From NCBI GenBank assembly GCA_947074135.1, contig CAMTOL010000097.1, positions 1 to 7,553 on the forward strand: DNA of 7,553 nucleotides. The letters run 5' to 3'. The notes under the pieces are model-generated. The model had not been told where the DNA came from. It did no database searches and saw only the letters and a list, made by a program, of their open reading frames with translations. This DNA is from an uncultured Rikenellaceae bacterium (GTDB lineage Bacteria; Bacteroidota; Bacteroidia; Bacteroidales; Rikenellaceae). Every line of letters begins with the position of its first letter. Position 1 is the stretch's first letter. Shown here in pieces: positions 1 through 6,025 of the stretch. A program made the position numbers and the translations under genes.

Positions 1-5
1 TCTGA

Positions 6-347
6 AGTGTAATTAACCGGGATGCAAATAACAGCAATCTAAAGATGATTAACCTAATTGTTTGTGCAACAGATCAAAAGTTATTTCTAGGTCTTGAATT
101 TACGAAACACCGTTGGAGAGCATCGACTGGGGTTCAGTATATTGCAGGACTCTATACATCTGTTGCTGCCGACGTTCAAGTGAAAGAAAATTTTGTATTG
201 TGGAGTCTTAGAGGAGGTTTCAGAGCGACAAAATGGCTCGAAATTTTTGTTCGTGGCGAAAACTTACTGAACCAAAAGTATGAGATTAATGCAGGTTTTC
301 CAATGCCCGGTGCAAACGCAATGGCAGGACTTAACTTTGTATTTTGA
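6..347 (+). pseudogene. 3' remnant of a TonB-dependent outer-membrane receptor
   Basis: The last ~100 residues read as the final beta-strands of a TonB-dependent receptor barrel: HRWRASTGVQYIAGLYTSV, then the hallmark FVRGENLLNQKYEINAGFPM (strand plus loop), ending in LNFVF with a terminal Phe, the usual C-terminal signal recognised by the BAM machinery. Such receptors import siderophores, vitamins or glycans across the outer membrane, but this piece has no plug domain and no TonB box. The reading frame is open only from base 6: it is preceded by TGA at 3-5, and the other two frames stop at TAA 10-12 and TAA 14-16, so no upstream frame can read through. ATG at 45 could start a short ORF but would give a non-functional barrel fragment. 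A frameshift near bases 6-12 would join frame 1 to this frame. I infer a disrupted gene; a sequencing indel at the edge is the alternative. The substrate cannot be told. Confidence 0.7.
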
Positions 348-415
348 TTTGATATAATATTAAAACTGATGAGTGCATAGCGTTCTTTGCAATACTGCAT
401 AATACAACAACATAC

Positions 416-455
416 AAAATGAGTGACTTAGAACCTGTCTGAGTCACTCATTTTT
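416..455. terminator. Bidirectional intrinsic terminator between convergent genes
   Basis: A perfect 13-bp inverted repeat pairs 416-428 (AAAATGAGTGACT) with 442-454. On the plus-strand RNA it can extend inward by a U-G wobble and three more pairs, leaving a 5-nt loop at 433-437. The A-tract on one side and T-tract on the other (T 451-455) give a U-run in both directions. It lies 69 bp after the receptor remnant and 41 bp beyond the tsf stop, so it would end transcription of both convergent units. Confidence 0.85.
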
Positions 456-495
456 ATAATTGAGATATCTTAAATCTCTCTGTTTTAAGCTGAAA

Positions 496-1293
496 TTAGT
501 CGTTCAACGAGAAGCGTTTGTAAGCAACTACGTTTGCACCACCGTTTTCTGCTAGGTAAGTTGCAACAGTCTTTTTGTTGTCTTTTACCAAAGCTTGGTT
601 TACTAGAGTATTCTCTGACAAGAATTTCTTAACCTTACCATTTGCAATCATCTCAAGCATTTGCTCTGGTTTGCCCTCTTGACGAGCTTGTTCCATACCA
701 ATTTTGTGCTCAGTTTCGATAACCTCTTTAGGACAATCATTTTCTGAGATTGAAACTGGAGCCATCGCTGCAGCTTGCATAGCAACGTCTTTAGCAACTT
801 GTTCGTCAATTGTTTTGTCGAAACCAATCAAAGTACCTAGTTTGTTGTTCATATGGATATATGAAATACACATAGGAGCCTCGATACGAGAGTAGTGTGC
901 AACCTCTACTTTTTCGCCAGTTTTACCTGAAAGTTCTGTTGCTTTTTCACCAATTTTAGCAGTCAAAGCCTCTACATCTGCTGCGTCCATTGCAACAGCT
1001 TCAGCCAAGAATGCTTTTGCAGCTGCACCAAACTCGTCACCTTTAGCAACGAAGTCAGTTTCACAAGCCAAACAAAGCATATAGCCTTTATTTCCAACGA
1101 TTTGAGATACTACAACACCTTCAGAAGCTGTGCGGTCAGAGCGTTTTGCAGCGATAAGTTTACCTTTTTCGCGGATAATCTCTTGAGCGCGCTCGAAATC
1201 ACCATTAGCTTCAGTCAATGCGTTTTTGCAGTCCATCATACCTGCACCTGTCATTTTGCGTAGTTTTGCTACGTCTGCTGCTTTAATTTCCAT
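496..1293 (-). CDS. tsf: Translation elongation factor Ts (EF-Ts)
   Basis: EF-Ts is the cytoplasmic guanine-nucleotide exchange factor that displaces GDP from EF-Tu during translation elongation. The 265-residue protein has the N-terminal UBA-like helical module at about 4-40, with family signature LRKMTGAGMMDCKNAL at 11-26. The core follows, with the EF-Tu-contacting TDFVA motif at 79-83 that inserts next to the EF-Tu Mg2+ site. Further conserved blocks are IHMNNKLGTLIGF (146-158), MQAAAMAP (172-179) and the GKPEQMLEMIANGKVKKFL region from 207, whose homologues join the C-terminal coiled-coil/core. It is slightly shorter than E. coli EF-Ts (283) and looks complete. The ATG at 1293 gives the canonical MEIKAADV start; there is no Shine-Dalgarno, only A-rich sequence, as usual in Bacteroidota. 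It is last in the rplM-rpsI-rpsB-tsf block, 115 bp after rpsB, separated by a hairpin (1317-1364). I see no separate promoter, so co-transcription with rpsB is inferred. Confidence 0.98.
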   Translation of the reverse strand: MEIKAADVAKLRKMTGAGMMDCKNALTEANGDFERAQEIIREKGKLIAAKRSDRTASEGVVVSQIVGNKGYMLCLACETDFVAKGDEFGAAAKAFLAEAVAMDAADVEALTAKIGEKATELSGKTGEKVEVAHYSRIEAPMCISYIHMNNKLGTLIGFDKTIDEQVAKDVAMQAAAMAPVSISENDCPKEVIETEHKIGMEQARQEGKPEQMLEMIANGKVKKFLSENTLVNQALVKDNKKTVATYLAENGGANVVAYKRFSLND

Positions 1294-1316
1294 TGTTTTG
1301 CACTATATTGTTTTAG

Positions 1317-1364
1317 TTTTTACTGTTGTGACATCTCCAAATTGAGTGCCACTAACAGTAAAAA
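1317..1364 (-). promoter_or_regulatory. rpsB-tsf intercistronic hairpin
   Basis: An 11-bp perfect inverted repeat (TTTTTACTGTT at 1317-1327, its complement at 1354-1364) fills much of the gap between the rpsB stop and the tsf start. On the minus-strand RNA three more pairs (GUG with CAC) can follow after one bulged A. The U-run is on the 5' side of the stem and the A-run on the 3' side, the opposite of an intrinsic terminator, so it should not terminate on its own. A role in RNA processing, stability or partial attenuation between S2 and EF-Ts expression is inferred. Confidence 0.6.
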
Positions 1365-1408
1365 CATTTATTGTTAATTTTTGTTGATTTTTATTAGTTG
1401 GCAAAAAG

Positions 1409-2323
1409 TTATGCTTCGATAGTTTCAACTACCTCTTCAACTTTTTTAGCAACAGCCTCAGCTGCTTTTTCAACTACTTCTTCAGTTTCGGCAACGATTG
1501 CTTCAACCTCTTTTTCGATTTTCTCTACTTTTTCAGCAACAGCTTTGCGAGAACGAGTGCGTTTTGCAGCACCACCTTCAGCAGCTACCTCAGCAGCCGA
1601 TTCAGATGCAGCCTCTTCGTTAGCTTTTTCAAGTTTGCGCTCTGACAAACCTTCAGCAATTGCGTCAGTAACAACTTTCAAGATAGCATCGATTGAGCTA
1701 CTTGCATCATCGTTAGCAGGAATAATAAAATCAATAGGAGTTGGATCGCAACAAGTATCTACCATAGCAAATACTGGAATACCCAAACGTTTTGCCTCTT
1801 TAACAGCATTGTGTTCTTTCTGAACGTCAATAACGAATAGAGCTGCTGGCAGGCGAGTCAAATCTGCGATAGAGCCCAAGTTTTTCTCCAATTTAGCACG
1901 TGAACGGCTAATTTGAAGTTTTTCACGTTTAGAGAAGTTATCGAAAGTGCCATCAGCGGCCATTTTATCGATTGAAGCCATCTTTTTGATAGCTTTACGG
2001 ATAGTAGGGAAGTTAGTAAGCATACCACCAGCCCAACGCTCTGTAACGAAGGGCATAGCTACTGCTCCTGCTCTTTCGGCTACAACCTCTTTAGCTTGTT
2101 TTTTAGTAGAAACAAACAAGATTTTGCGTCCTGAACGAGCGATTTGGCGCAGCGCGTCAGCTGCTGTATCAACCATAATTGCAGTTTTGTGCAAGTCTAT
2201 GATGTGGATACCATTTTTCTCCATAAAGATATACGGAGCCATTTTAGGGTTCCACTTGCGTTTGAGGTGACCGAAGTGTACGCCAGCCTCCAACAATTGT
2301 TCAAATGATGTTTTATTTGCCAT
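1409..2323 (-). CDS. rpsB: 30S ribosomal protein S2 (uS2) with long C-terminal tail
   Basis: S2 joins the small subunit late, between head and body, and is needed with S1 for mRNA recruitment. The core occupies about residues 1-230 of 304: [17 protein letters not shown] (17-33), VSTKKQA (71-77), the conserved [14 protein letters not shown] (95-108), a helical hairpin of basic residues (110-150), and the second family signature around [17 protein letters not shown] (192-208). After LSERKLEK the protein continues with about 70 residues of Ala, Glu, Lys and Val, including a basic spot AKRTRSRK (253-260) and a run of charged heptad-like sequence to the end, probably helical or coiled. Most bacterial S2 proteins end near 230-260. 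The ATG at 2323 gives [20 protein letters not shown], matching homologues, behind a purine-rich leader of mostly A. It follows rpsI by 227 bp and precedes tsf by 115 bp; a structured leader (2369-2414) suggests its own regulation. Confidence 0.98.
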   Translation of the reverse strand: MANKTSFEQLLEAGVHFGHLKRKWNPKMAPYIFMEKNGIHIIDLHKTAIMVDTAADALRQIARSGRKILFVSTKKQAKEVVAERAGAVAMPFVTERWAGGMLTNFPTIRKAIKKMASIDKMAADGTFDNFSKREKLQISRSRAKLEKNLGSIADLTRLPAALFVIDVQKEHNAVKEAKRLGIPVFAMVDTCCDPTPIDFIIPANDDASSSIDAILKVVTDAIAEGLSERKLEKANEEAASESAAEVAAEGGAAKRTRSRKAVAEKVEKIEKEVEAIVAETEEVVEKAAEAVAKKVEEVVETIEA

Positions 2324-2368
2324 TTTTTTAAATTCTTTTTTCTTTGGTTTTTGAAAAACTCTTTAATC

Positions 2369-2414
2369 AATCTTTTAGGTAGTGTGCTTGTAAAAGTCGC
2401 AGTCTTAAAAGATT
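2369..2414 (-). promoter_or_regulatory. Candidate rpsB mRNA leader with competing hairpins
   Basis: In the leader, a perfect 9-bp inverted repeat pairs AATCTTTTA (read from 2414 down to 2406) with TAAAAGATT (2377 to 2369), with a 28-nt loop, ending 45 nt before the rpsB ATG. The loop contains a second CTTTTA (2396 to 2391) that can pair with the same downstream TAAAAG over 6 bp with a 13-nt loop, so two stems are mutually exclusive. S2 is known to repress rpsB-tsf through its leader in proteobacteria; an analogous function here is inference. No U-run follows either stem, so any control would be translational rather than by termination. Confidence 0.4.
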
Positions 2415-2466
2415 ATTGTATCGCAGTTCGGACAATGATGTTGGTAGTATTTCGAGCTTGTTTACG

Positions 2467-2500
2467 CAAAAAATATTTATTAATTAAGCTCCCCTTGAAA
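2467..2500 (-). promoter_or_regulatory. Weak promoter candidate for rpsB-tsf
   Basis: On the minus strand TATTTTTTGC (2475 down to 2466) resembles the Bacteroidota -7 box TAnnTTTG but with one extra base in the spacer; TTTC at 2500-2497 lies 21 bp upstream as a 3-of-4 match to the -33 TTTG. It would give a leader of roughly 135 nt containing the hairpin pair at 2369-2414. A 6-bp inverted repeat GAGCTT (2454-2459)/AAGCTC (2486-2491) brackets the -7 box. The AT-rich context makes chance matches likely. Confidence 0.3.
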
Positions 2501-2550
2501 TAGTCCACAAAATTTTCTCTCCAAACTGTGCAGATATATAAGTAGTATGA

Positions 2551-2940
2551 TTAACGTTTTGAGAATTGGAAACGTTTACGTGCACCTGGACGACCTGGTT
2601 TCTTACGCTCAACAACACGTGAGTCGCGAGTAAGGAATCCAGCTTTTTTAAGTGCTCCGCGTAGTTCTTCGTTAGCCTCAATCAAACAACGTGAAATACC
2701 AAGACGAGCAGCTTCTGCTTGACCTTTGATACCACCACCTGTTAAGTTGATTGTAATGTCATAAGTTCCTTCAGTAGAAGTTACACCAAATGGTTGGCGA
2801 ACTACATACTGCAAAATTTCAAGAGGAAAATACTCCTCAATTGTGCGATTATTGATTTTGATTGCACCGTTACCTTGCTTTAGGTAAACACGAGCGACTG
2901 CGCTTTTGCGACGCCCTACTGCATTAATAACTTGACTCAT
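2551..2940 (-). CDS. rpsI: 30S ribosomal protein S9 (uS9)
   Basis: S9 sits in the head of the 30S subunit, and its C-terminal tail reaches the P-site tRNA anticodon loop. The protein is 129 residues, the usual length in Bacteroidota. It shows GRRKSAVARVYL (9-20), the family signature GGGIKGQAEAARLGISR (68-84), and the basic C-terminal tail KKPGRPGARKRFQFSKR (113-129), whose final Arg is the tRNA-contacting residue in characterised S9. The ATG at 2940 gives the expected MSQVINAVGRRKSA. It starts 6 bp after the rplM stop codon, the near-universal L13-S9 pairing, so it is co-transcribed and probably translationally coupled. No convincing terminator follows it before rpsB, so some read-through into rpsB-tsf is likely. 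Confidence 0.98.
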   Translation of the reverse strand: MSQVINAVGRRKSAVARVYLKQGNGAIKINNRTIEEYFPLEILQYVVRQPFGVTSTEGTYDITINLTGGGIKGQAEAARLGISRCLIEANEELRGALKKAGFLTRDSRVVERKKPGRPGARKRFQFSKR

Positions 2941-2946
2941 TTAATA

Positions 2947-3402
2947 CTATTTAAGTTCGTTTAATTTCAATTCAACTGGTTGTTGTGCTGTGTGTGGGTG
3001 TTCTGCAGTTGTATAAACATACAAGTTGCGGAAAATCGCAGCACCTAGTTTAGTTTTAGGAAGCATACCTTTAATGGCGTGCTCTACCAAGAATTCAGGC
3101 TTTTTAGCCAAGTACTCTTTAGGAGTTGTAAGACGTTGTCCTCCAGGGTAGTCTGTGTGACGTACATACTGTTTGTCAGTCATTTTTTTACCAGTCAAGC
3201 GAACTTTGTCAGCGTTGATGATAATAACGTTGTCACCACAATCTACGTGAGGTGTGTAGTTTGGTTTGTTCTTGCCACGCAAGATTTTAGCAACCTGTGT
3301 GCTAAGGCGGCCAAGTACAGCATCTGTAGCGTCGATAACGTACCAGTTTTTGGTTACGGTAGCGGCGTTGGCCGAAACTGTTTTGTAACTTAGTGAATCC
3401 AC
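2947..3402 (-). CDS. rplM: 50S ribosomal protein L13 (uL13)
   Basis: L13 is an early 50S assembly protein that binds 23S rRNA. Read from the GTG at 3402 it has 151 residues and starts MDSLSYKTVSANAATVTKNW, which is how Bacteroidales L13 proteins begin. Conserved blocks are LGRLSTQVAKILRGKNKPNY (30-49), HVDCGDNVIIINADKV (52-67), DYPGGQR (84-90), KGMLPKTKLG (111-120) and AEHPHTAQQP (133-142). The frame stays open upstream to a TTG at 3450, which would add 16 residues, but that TTG lies inside the -7 promoter box (3448-3455), so the longer form would not be on the transcript. No upstream in-frame ATG exists after the box, hence the GTG choice. There is no Shine-Dalgarno; the leader is A/T-rich. 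It is first in the L13-S9 operon, with rpsI 6 bp downstream. Confidence 0.97.
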   Translation of the reverse strand: MDSLSYKTVSANAATVTKNWYVIDATDAVLGRLSTQVAKILRGKNKPNYTPHVDCGDNVIIINADKVRLTGKKMTDKQYVRHTDYPGGQRLTTPKEYLAKKPEFLVEHAIKGMLPKTKLGAAIFRNLYVYTTAEHPHTAQQPVELKLNELK

Positions 3403-3447
3403 TGTGTAATAATGTTTTTTGGTTGATACTATATTTTTTGCGAGGTG

Positions 3448-3477
3448 CAAAGGTAATAATTTTTTTTGAATTTCAAT
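3448..3477 (-). promoter_or_regulatory. rplM-rpsI operon promoter, Bacteroidota type
   Basis: On the minus strand TACCTTTG (3455 down to 3448), followed by C, is a full match to the -7 consensus TAnnTTTG of the primary sigma factor in Bacteroides relatives. ATTG at 3477-3474 lies 18 bp upstream as a 3-of-4 match to the -33 TTTG, near the usual 19-21 bp spacing. Transcription would start around 3440, giving a leader of about 40 nt to the GTG at 3402. Confidence 0.72.
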
Positions 3478-3505
3478 ATATAACGGTCAAAATTATTTTA
3501 TTAAA

Positions 3506-3529
3506 ATCACTAAGTGATATTGCGCAATA
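3506..3529. repeat. Two abutting palindromes upstream of the rplM promoter
   Basis: ATCACTAAGTGAT (3506-3518, a 6-bp arm on each side of one central A) directly abuts, sharing one T, the perfect 12-bp palindrome TATTGCGCAATA (3518-3529). They lie about 30 bp upstream of the rplM -33 element in otherwise very AT-rich DNA. Dyads of this size could be regulator sites or short hairpins; no T-run follows in either direction, so they are not terminators. Function is unknown. Confidence 0.4.
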
Positions 3530-3852
3530 GGTATCTGTTTAGTCAAATTAATAGTATTTCTTTTTGCGAGATGGTTTTATTTATTTTGATATACAAATAT
3601 TGTATCAAATTTTTGATAATGTAGAAAATTCAGATGTTTTTTGTGTGATGTCCGCCTCTTGTCCACTTATCCTTGCAAAATGTCCTCTTTTTATACACCT
3701 ATTTTTTGTTTCAATTATTCTTTATTGTACTTAACTTTGTATGAGTGAATAATTCGAGATTATTAATGATTACATATCTTTAATAATACGTAGTAATAAA
3801 AACGAACAGCAGTAATTACGAGTCGCCTACTGTTAAGGTGATTGAGGTTTAA
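3530..3852. other. AT-rich gap with no gene seen
   Basis: This stretch lies between the divergent rplM promoter and the GLUG remnant. I see no credible coding sequence, tRNA or terminator. It contains an imperfect hairpin at 3585-3609 (TTTGATA, then a bulged TA and CAA, pairing with TTG and TATCAAA around a 3-nt ATA loop). It also holds one plus-strand TAACTTTG (3732-3739) with TTTG 23 bp upstream (3705-3708), which could be a relic promoter for the broken gene downstream. That spacing is longer than normal, so I rate it weak. Confidence 0.4.
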
Positions 3853-4207
3853 ATTGAGTCTGTATTTCTTATTGCAAGCGTGCCTGACCAAGGTTTGTGG
3901 GTGTATTGGTTCTGGAGGGAAGGTTCTCAACTTATCAATTAATGGTTCTATTAGCGTTTTAGAGTATTTCGGCGGCGTGGTAGGAACTAACTTTGGGGAA
4001 GTAACTAACTGTTCATTCTCAGACTCGGTTAGCTGCAATAAAGATGTCGGCGGCAGTGGCACTGTTGCAGCAACTAATGAGGCATACGATAGCGATGCAA
4101 ATATGAAAGCAAACGAGTTTGTTACTACTCTTAACACTCCAGCTCAAACAGTTGGTATGTGGAAAAAGGTGCAACCTACCCAATCCTCAATTGTCAACCA
4201 TAGATAA
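3853..4207 (+). pseudogene. GLUG-repeat surface protein remnant, frameshifted
   Basis: Residues such as GSGGKVLNLSINGSISVLEY, then FGGVVGTNFGEVTNCSFSDS and SVSCNKDVGG, match the GLUG repeat pattern (GGxVGxNxGxxxNCxxxxxV) of large secreted or surface proteins in gut Bacteroidales, and KANEFVTTLN followed by a WKK tail resembles the end of such proteins. The frame opens only at TTG 3842, just after a TGA (3839-3841), with no signal peptide. The frame beginning at 3853 reads SVPDQGL at 3877-3897, which is what normally precedes the repeat (DQGLFGxIGSGGKV); the match then switches frame at about 3898, as if two bases were lost. That frame is itself preceded by TAA at 3850-3852. The upstream bulk of the gene is absent. 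I infer a decayed 3' end. GLUG function is not established; adhesion is a common guess. Confidence 0.6.
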
Positions 4208-4259
4208 TTCACAATTATTGGTATAATATATCATCTTAATAATTATAAACTAAAGTAAT

Positions 4260-5720
4260 ATGACAAACCAATCCAACCCCCAAACTCTATTACTATTATT
4301 CGTAACAACCGTATTAATAGTATTCACATCTTGTAAAAAAGTGGAACCGGAAGAGGATATCTTCGAAGACTTCCCCGAATTGGAACTTGATGACGATAAA
4401 TACTACAAAGTATCAGGCAATGGATTTAACTGTGTTATCGACACAAGCCTTGTTGATGTCTATAGTTACGATAAAGTAAGACCTAAAACTAAATCCAAAC
4501 AATATGATGATTTCTATATCATAGATGCTGATACTACCCTTATAGCTATCTATGCAGACTTTCTTGAAAATATTGGAGAACACCCCATAGAGGGCGAAAT
4601 AGCAATATTTCACTTCTCGCCTTTCTCCGTACTAAATGCTAGAATAACTGATGTGCAAAATGCTTATGACGAAGAAAACGAAGCGCTTTATTATATCCTA
4701 AATATCGAAAAAGTGGGACTCGACGAAGTGTTTGCCGCTCTTGATGCCGATTTAGATGATAGTGACTATGTGGATACAGAGAAAGCTAACTCGTTTGCGA
4801 CTAAGGCTGCACTTACGTTTCAAGACCAAATGGAGATGCGTACCCTGCCATTCCTCGACAACGAAGGCAAACTGCACCCTGCTATTGTTGGATATGAAGA
4901 CGAAAACGGCGAAATTGTTGTCGTTGATCAACTCTCGCCTACTAAACTTGACGTGTGGGTTGGACTCAATATCCCTAAACTTAACTTTAGTATCAATCCT
5001 ACTTTTAACGACAAAATAGAGATAGGAATTGAAGATGGTAAATTGGTGCTAGGTGCTGGTGTAGGTATAAATCTCAAAATTAGATGGTTTAAACTTAAAT
5101 ACTTCGAAGCCTATGCTAAAGCAGAAGCAGATATAAAAATACCTTTCTATATCAAAGCCGAAGCAAGTGGAGATTTGGTAAATATCCAAAAAGAACTTGC
5201 AGGGAAAAACTTCTATAAAGTCTTCTTTATAAGTGTTGTACCAGTTGTCGTTAATATTAGACCTCACCTAGACCTAGTAACTAAAGTCAGTATGAACGCT
5301 TCTGCTAAATTTGAAACAGGATTCGAGTTCTCGGCACTCGAAAAAGTAGGTAAACGTTGGGAAAGTGGTTCTTGGCGTGATATCAGAGAGCATAGAGAGC
5401 CACATTTCCAATGGTACACTCCTAAACTAACTGGTCAGGTCTCTTTAAAGGGTAGTGTTGGCGTGTATCCAACTGTGAGCGCAGGAATATATGGTATAAA
5501 TATTCTCAAAGGCTATCTTGACCCGAAACTGGTAGCTGAAGTTGGACTGAAAACTGAAAACCTTTCCACACTCTCGATGTTTGCCAATGGTAAATTTGAA
5601 GTTGGTGCTGGAGTTGGTGCGCAACTGAAGATATTTAAGTGGACTGTGGCTGAGGCATCTATGAGTTGGCCTATTTACTCTAAAGATATTTTTAGTACGA
5701 CAATAGATATTAAAAAGTAG
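4260..5720 (+). CDS. Secreted lipoprotein of unrecognised family
   Basis: The 486-residue product has a lipoprotein signal peptide: a polar start, a hydrophobic stretch at about 9-22 and a lipobox ending VFTSC, with Cys25 as the acylated residue. The sequence after Cys (KKVEPEEDIFEDFPELELDD) is strongly acidic, reminiscent of signals that send Bacteroidota lipoproteins to the cell surface, though that is inference. Residues 50-225 look like a mixed, Asp/Glu-rich globular region. From about 228 the protein alternates hydrophobic and polar residues, suggesting a beta-rich domain. Two segments resemble each other: LVLGAGVGINLKIRWFK (262-278) and FEVGAGVGAQLKIFKW (446-461), hinting at an internal duplication. 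I know no family match, and no catalytic motif stands out. The ATG at 4260 is the only start giving a signal peptide; no Shine-Dalgarno is present. It is a single-gene unit, 52 bp after the GLUG remnant and followed by its own terminator; no clear promoter box was found. Confidence 0.85.
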   Translation: MTNQSNPQTLLLLFVTTVLIVFTSCKKVEPEEDIFEDFPELELDDDKYYKVSGNGFNCVIDTSLVDVYSYDKVRPKTKSKQYDDFYIIDADTTLIAIYADFLENIGEHPIEGEIAIFHFSPFSVLNARITDVQNAYDEENEALYYILNIEKVGLDEVFAALDADLDDSDYVDTEKANSFATKAALTFQDQMEMRTLPFLDNEGKLHPAIVGYEDENGEIVVVDQLSPTKLDVWVGLNIPKLNFSINPTFNDKIEIGIEDGKLVLGAGVGINLKIRWFKLKYFEAYAKAEADIKIPFYIKAEASGDLVNIQKELAGKNFYKVFFISVVPVVVNIRPHLDLVTKVSMNASAKFETGFEFSALEKVGKRWESGSWRDIREHREPHFQWYTPKLTGQVSLKGSVGVYPTVSAGIYGINILKGYLDPKLVAEVGLKTENLSTLSMFANGKFEVGAGVGAQLKIFKWTVAEASMSWPIYSKDIFSTTIDIKK

Positions 5721-5782
5721 TGTGAGTGACTGATGTTTCGAAATCACTAGTGAAAAGTAACTGACGCAAAAATAACCCTGCC

Positions 5783-5831
5783 GATTTGCCATAAGCGGAA
5801 CTAACCCCATCCGCTTTTGGCAAATCTTTTT
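5783..5831 (+). terminator. Strong intrinsic terminator after the lipoprotein gene
   Basis: GATTTGCCA (5783-5791) pairs with its complement at 5818-5826; after one T-T mismatch seven more pairs form (5793-5799 with 5810-5816, AAGCGGA/TCCGCTT), leaving a 10-nt loop. TTTTT at 5827-5831 follows directly. It lies 62 bp beyond the lipoprotein stop codon on the same strand. Confidence 0.9.
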
Positions 5832-5861
5832 GTATAAGTACTTAATGAAAAATAATAAACT

Positions 5862-5870
5862 CCCCCCCCC
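5862..5870 (+). repeat. Nine-C homopolymer tract
   Basis: Nine consecutive C residues lie in very AT-rich noncoding DNA, after the terminator and about 155 bp upstream of the phoH start codon. Such tracts are prone to slipped-strand length change and to sequencing error. It is too far upstream of the presumed phoH promoter to alter core promoter spacing, so any function is speculative. Confidence 0.6.
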
Positions 5871-5968
5871 TTAATAATCAATACCTATTTTCTAACCACG
5901 AACATAAAGAATATAGAGAACTGTGAAATTAATAGATAATTTTTAAGTGTTTTAATGTAAATTATTAG

Positions 5969-5976
5969 TAAATTTG
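5969..5976 (+). promoter_or_regulatory. Candidate phoH promoter -7 box
   Basis: TAAATTTG fits the TAnnTTTG consensus and lies 50 bp upstream of the TTG start, the same geometry as the rplM promoter. No good TTTG -33 box is present at 19-21 bp; the nearest is a poor match around 5941-5951. A second TACATTTG (6021-6028) overlaps the start codon itself and would place transcription start inside the gene, so I prefer the upstream one. Confidence 0.4.
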
Positions 5977-6025
5977 GAGCAAGTTTTTTATCATTTTACC
6001 ATTAAAATACATTTTATCAATACAT

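Noticed and set aside
331..338. TAACTTTG matching the -7 consensus
   Set aside because: It lies in the receptor's conserved final codons (LNFVF) with no gene downstream on that strand. The same motif at about 3987 is within the GLUG remnant (TNFG). Both show that the motif alone is weak evidence.
1398..1823. 141-codon plus-strand frame rich in Ser/Thr/Ala over the rpsB 3' end
   Set aside because: It is the antisense of the S2 Ala/Glu/Lys tail; the composition follows from the complementary codons and there is no signal of its own.
2484..2681. 65-codon minus-strand frame overlapping the rpsI 3' end
   Set aside because: It overlaps conserved S9 coding sequence in another frame and resembles no known protein.
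3079..3393. 104-codon plus-strand frame across rplM
   Set aside because: It is wholly antisense to conserved L13 coding sequence and matches no known protein pattern.
3763..4137. 124-codon minus-strand frame with a hydrophobic N-terminus
   Set aside because: It is antisense to the GLUG remnant, whose plus-strand homology is clear; the hydrophobic start is compositional.
5725..5752. Small inverted repeat AGTGA/TCACT and palindrome CACTAGTG just after the lipoprotein stop
   Set aside because: Stems are too short and no T-run follows; the strong terminator at 5783-5831 explains this end.
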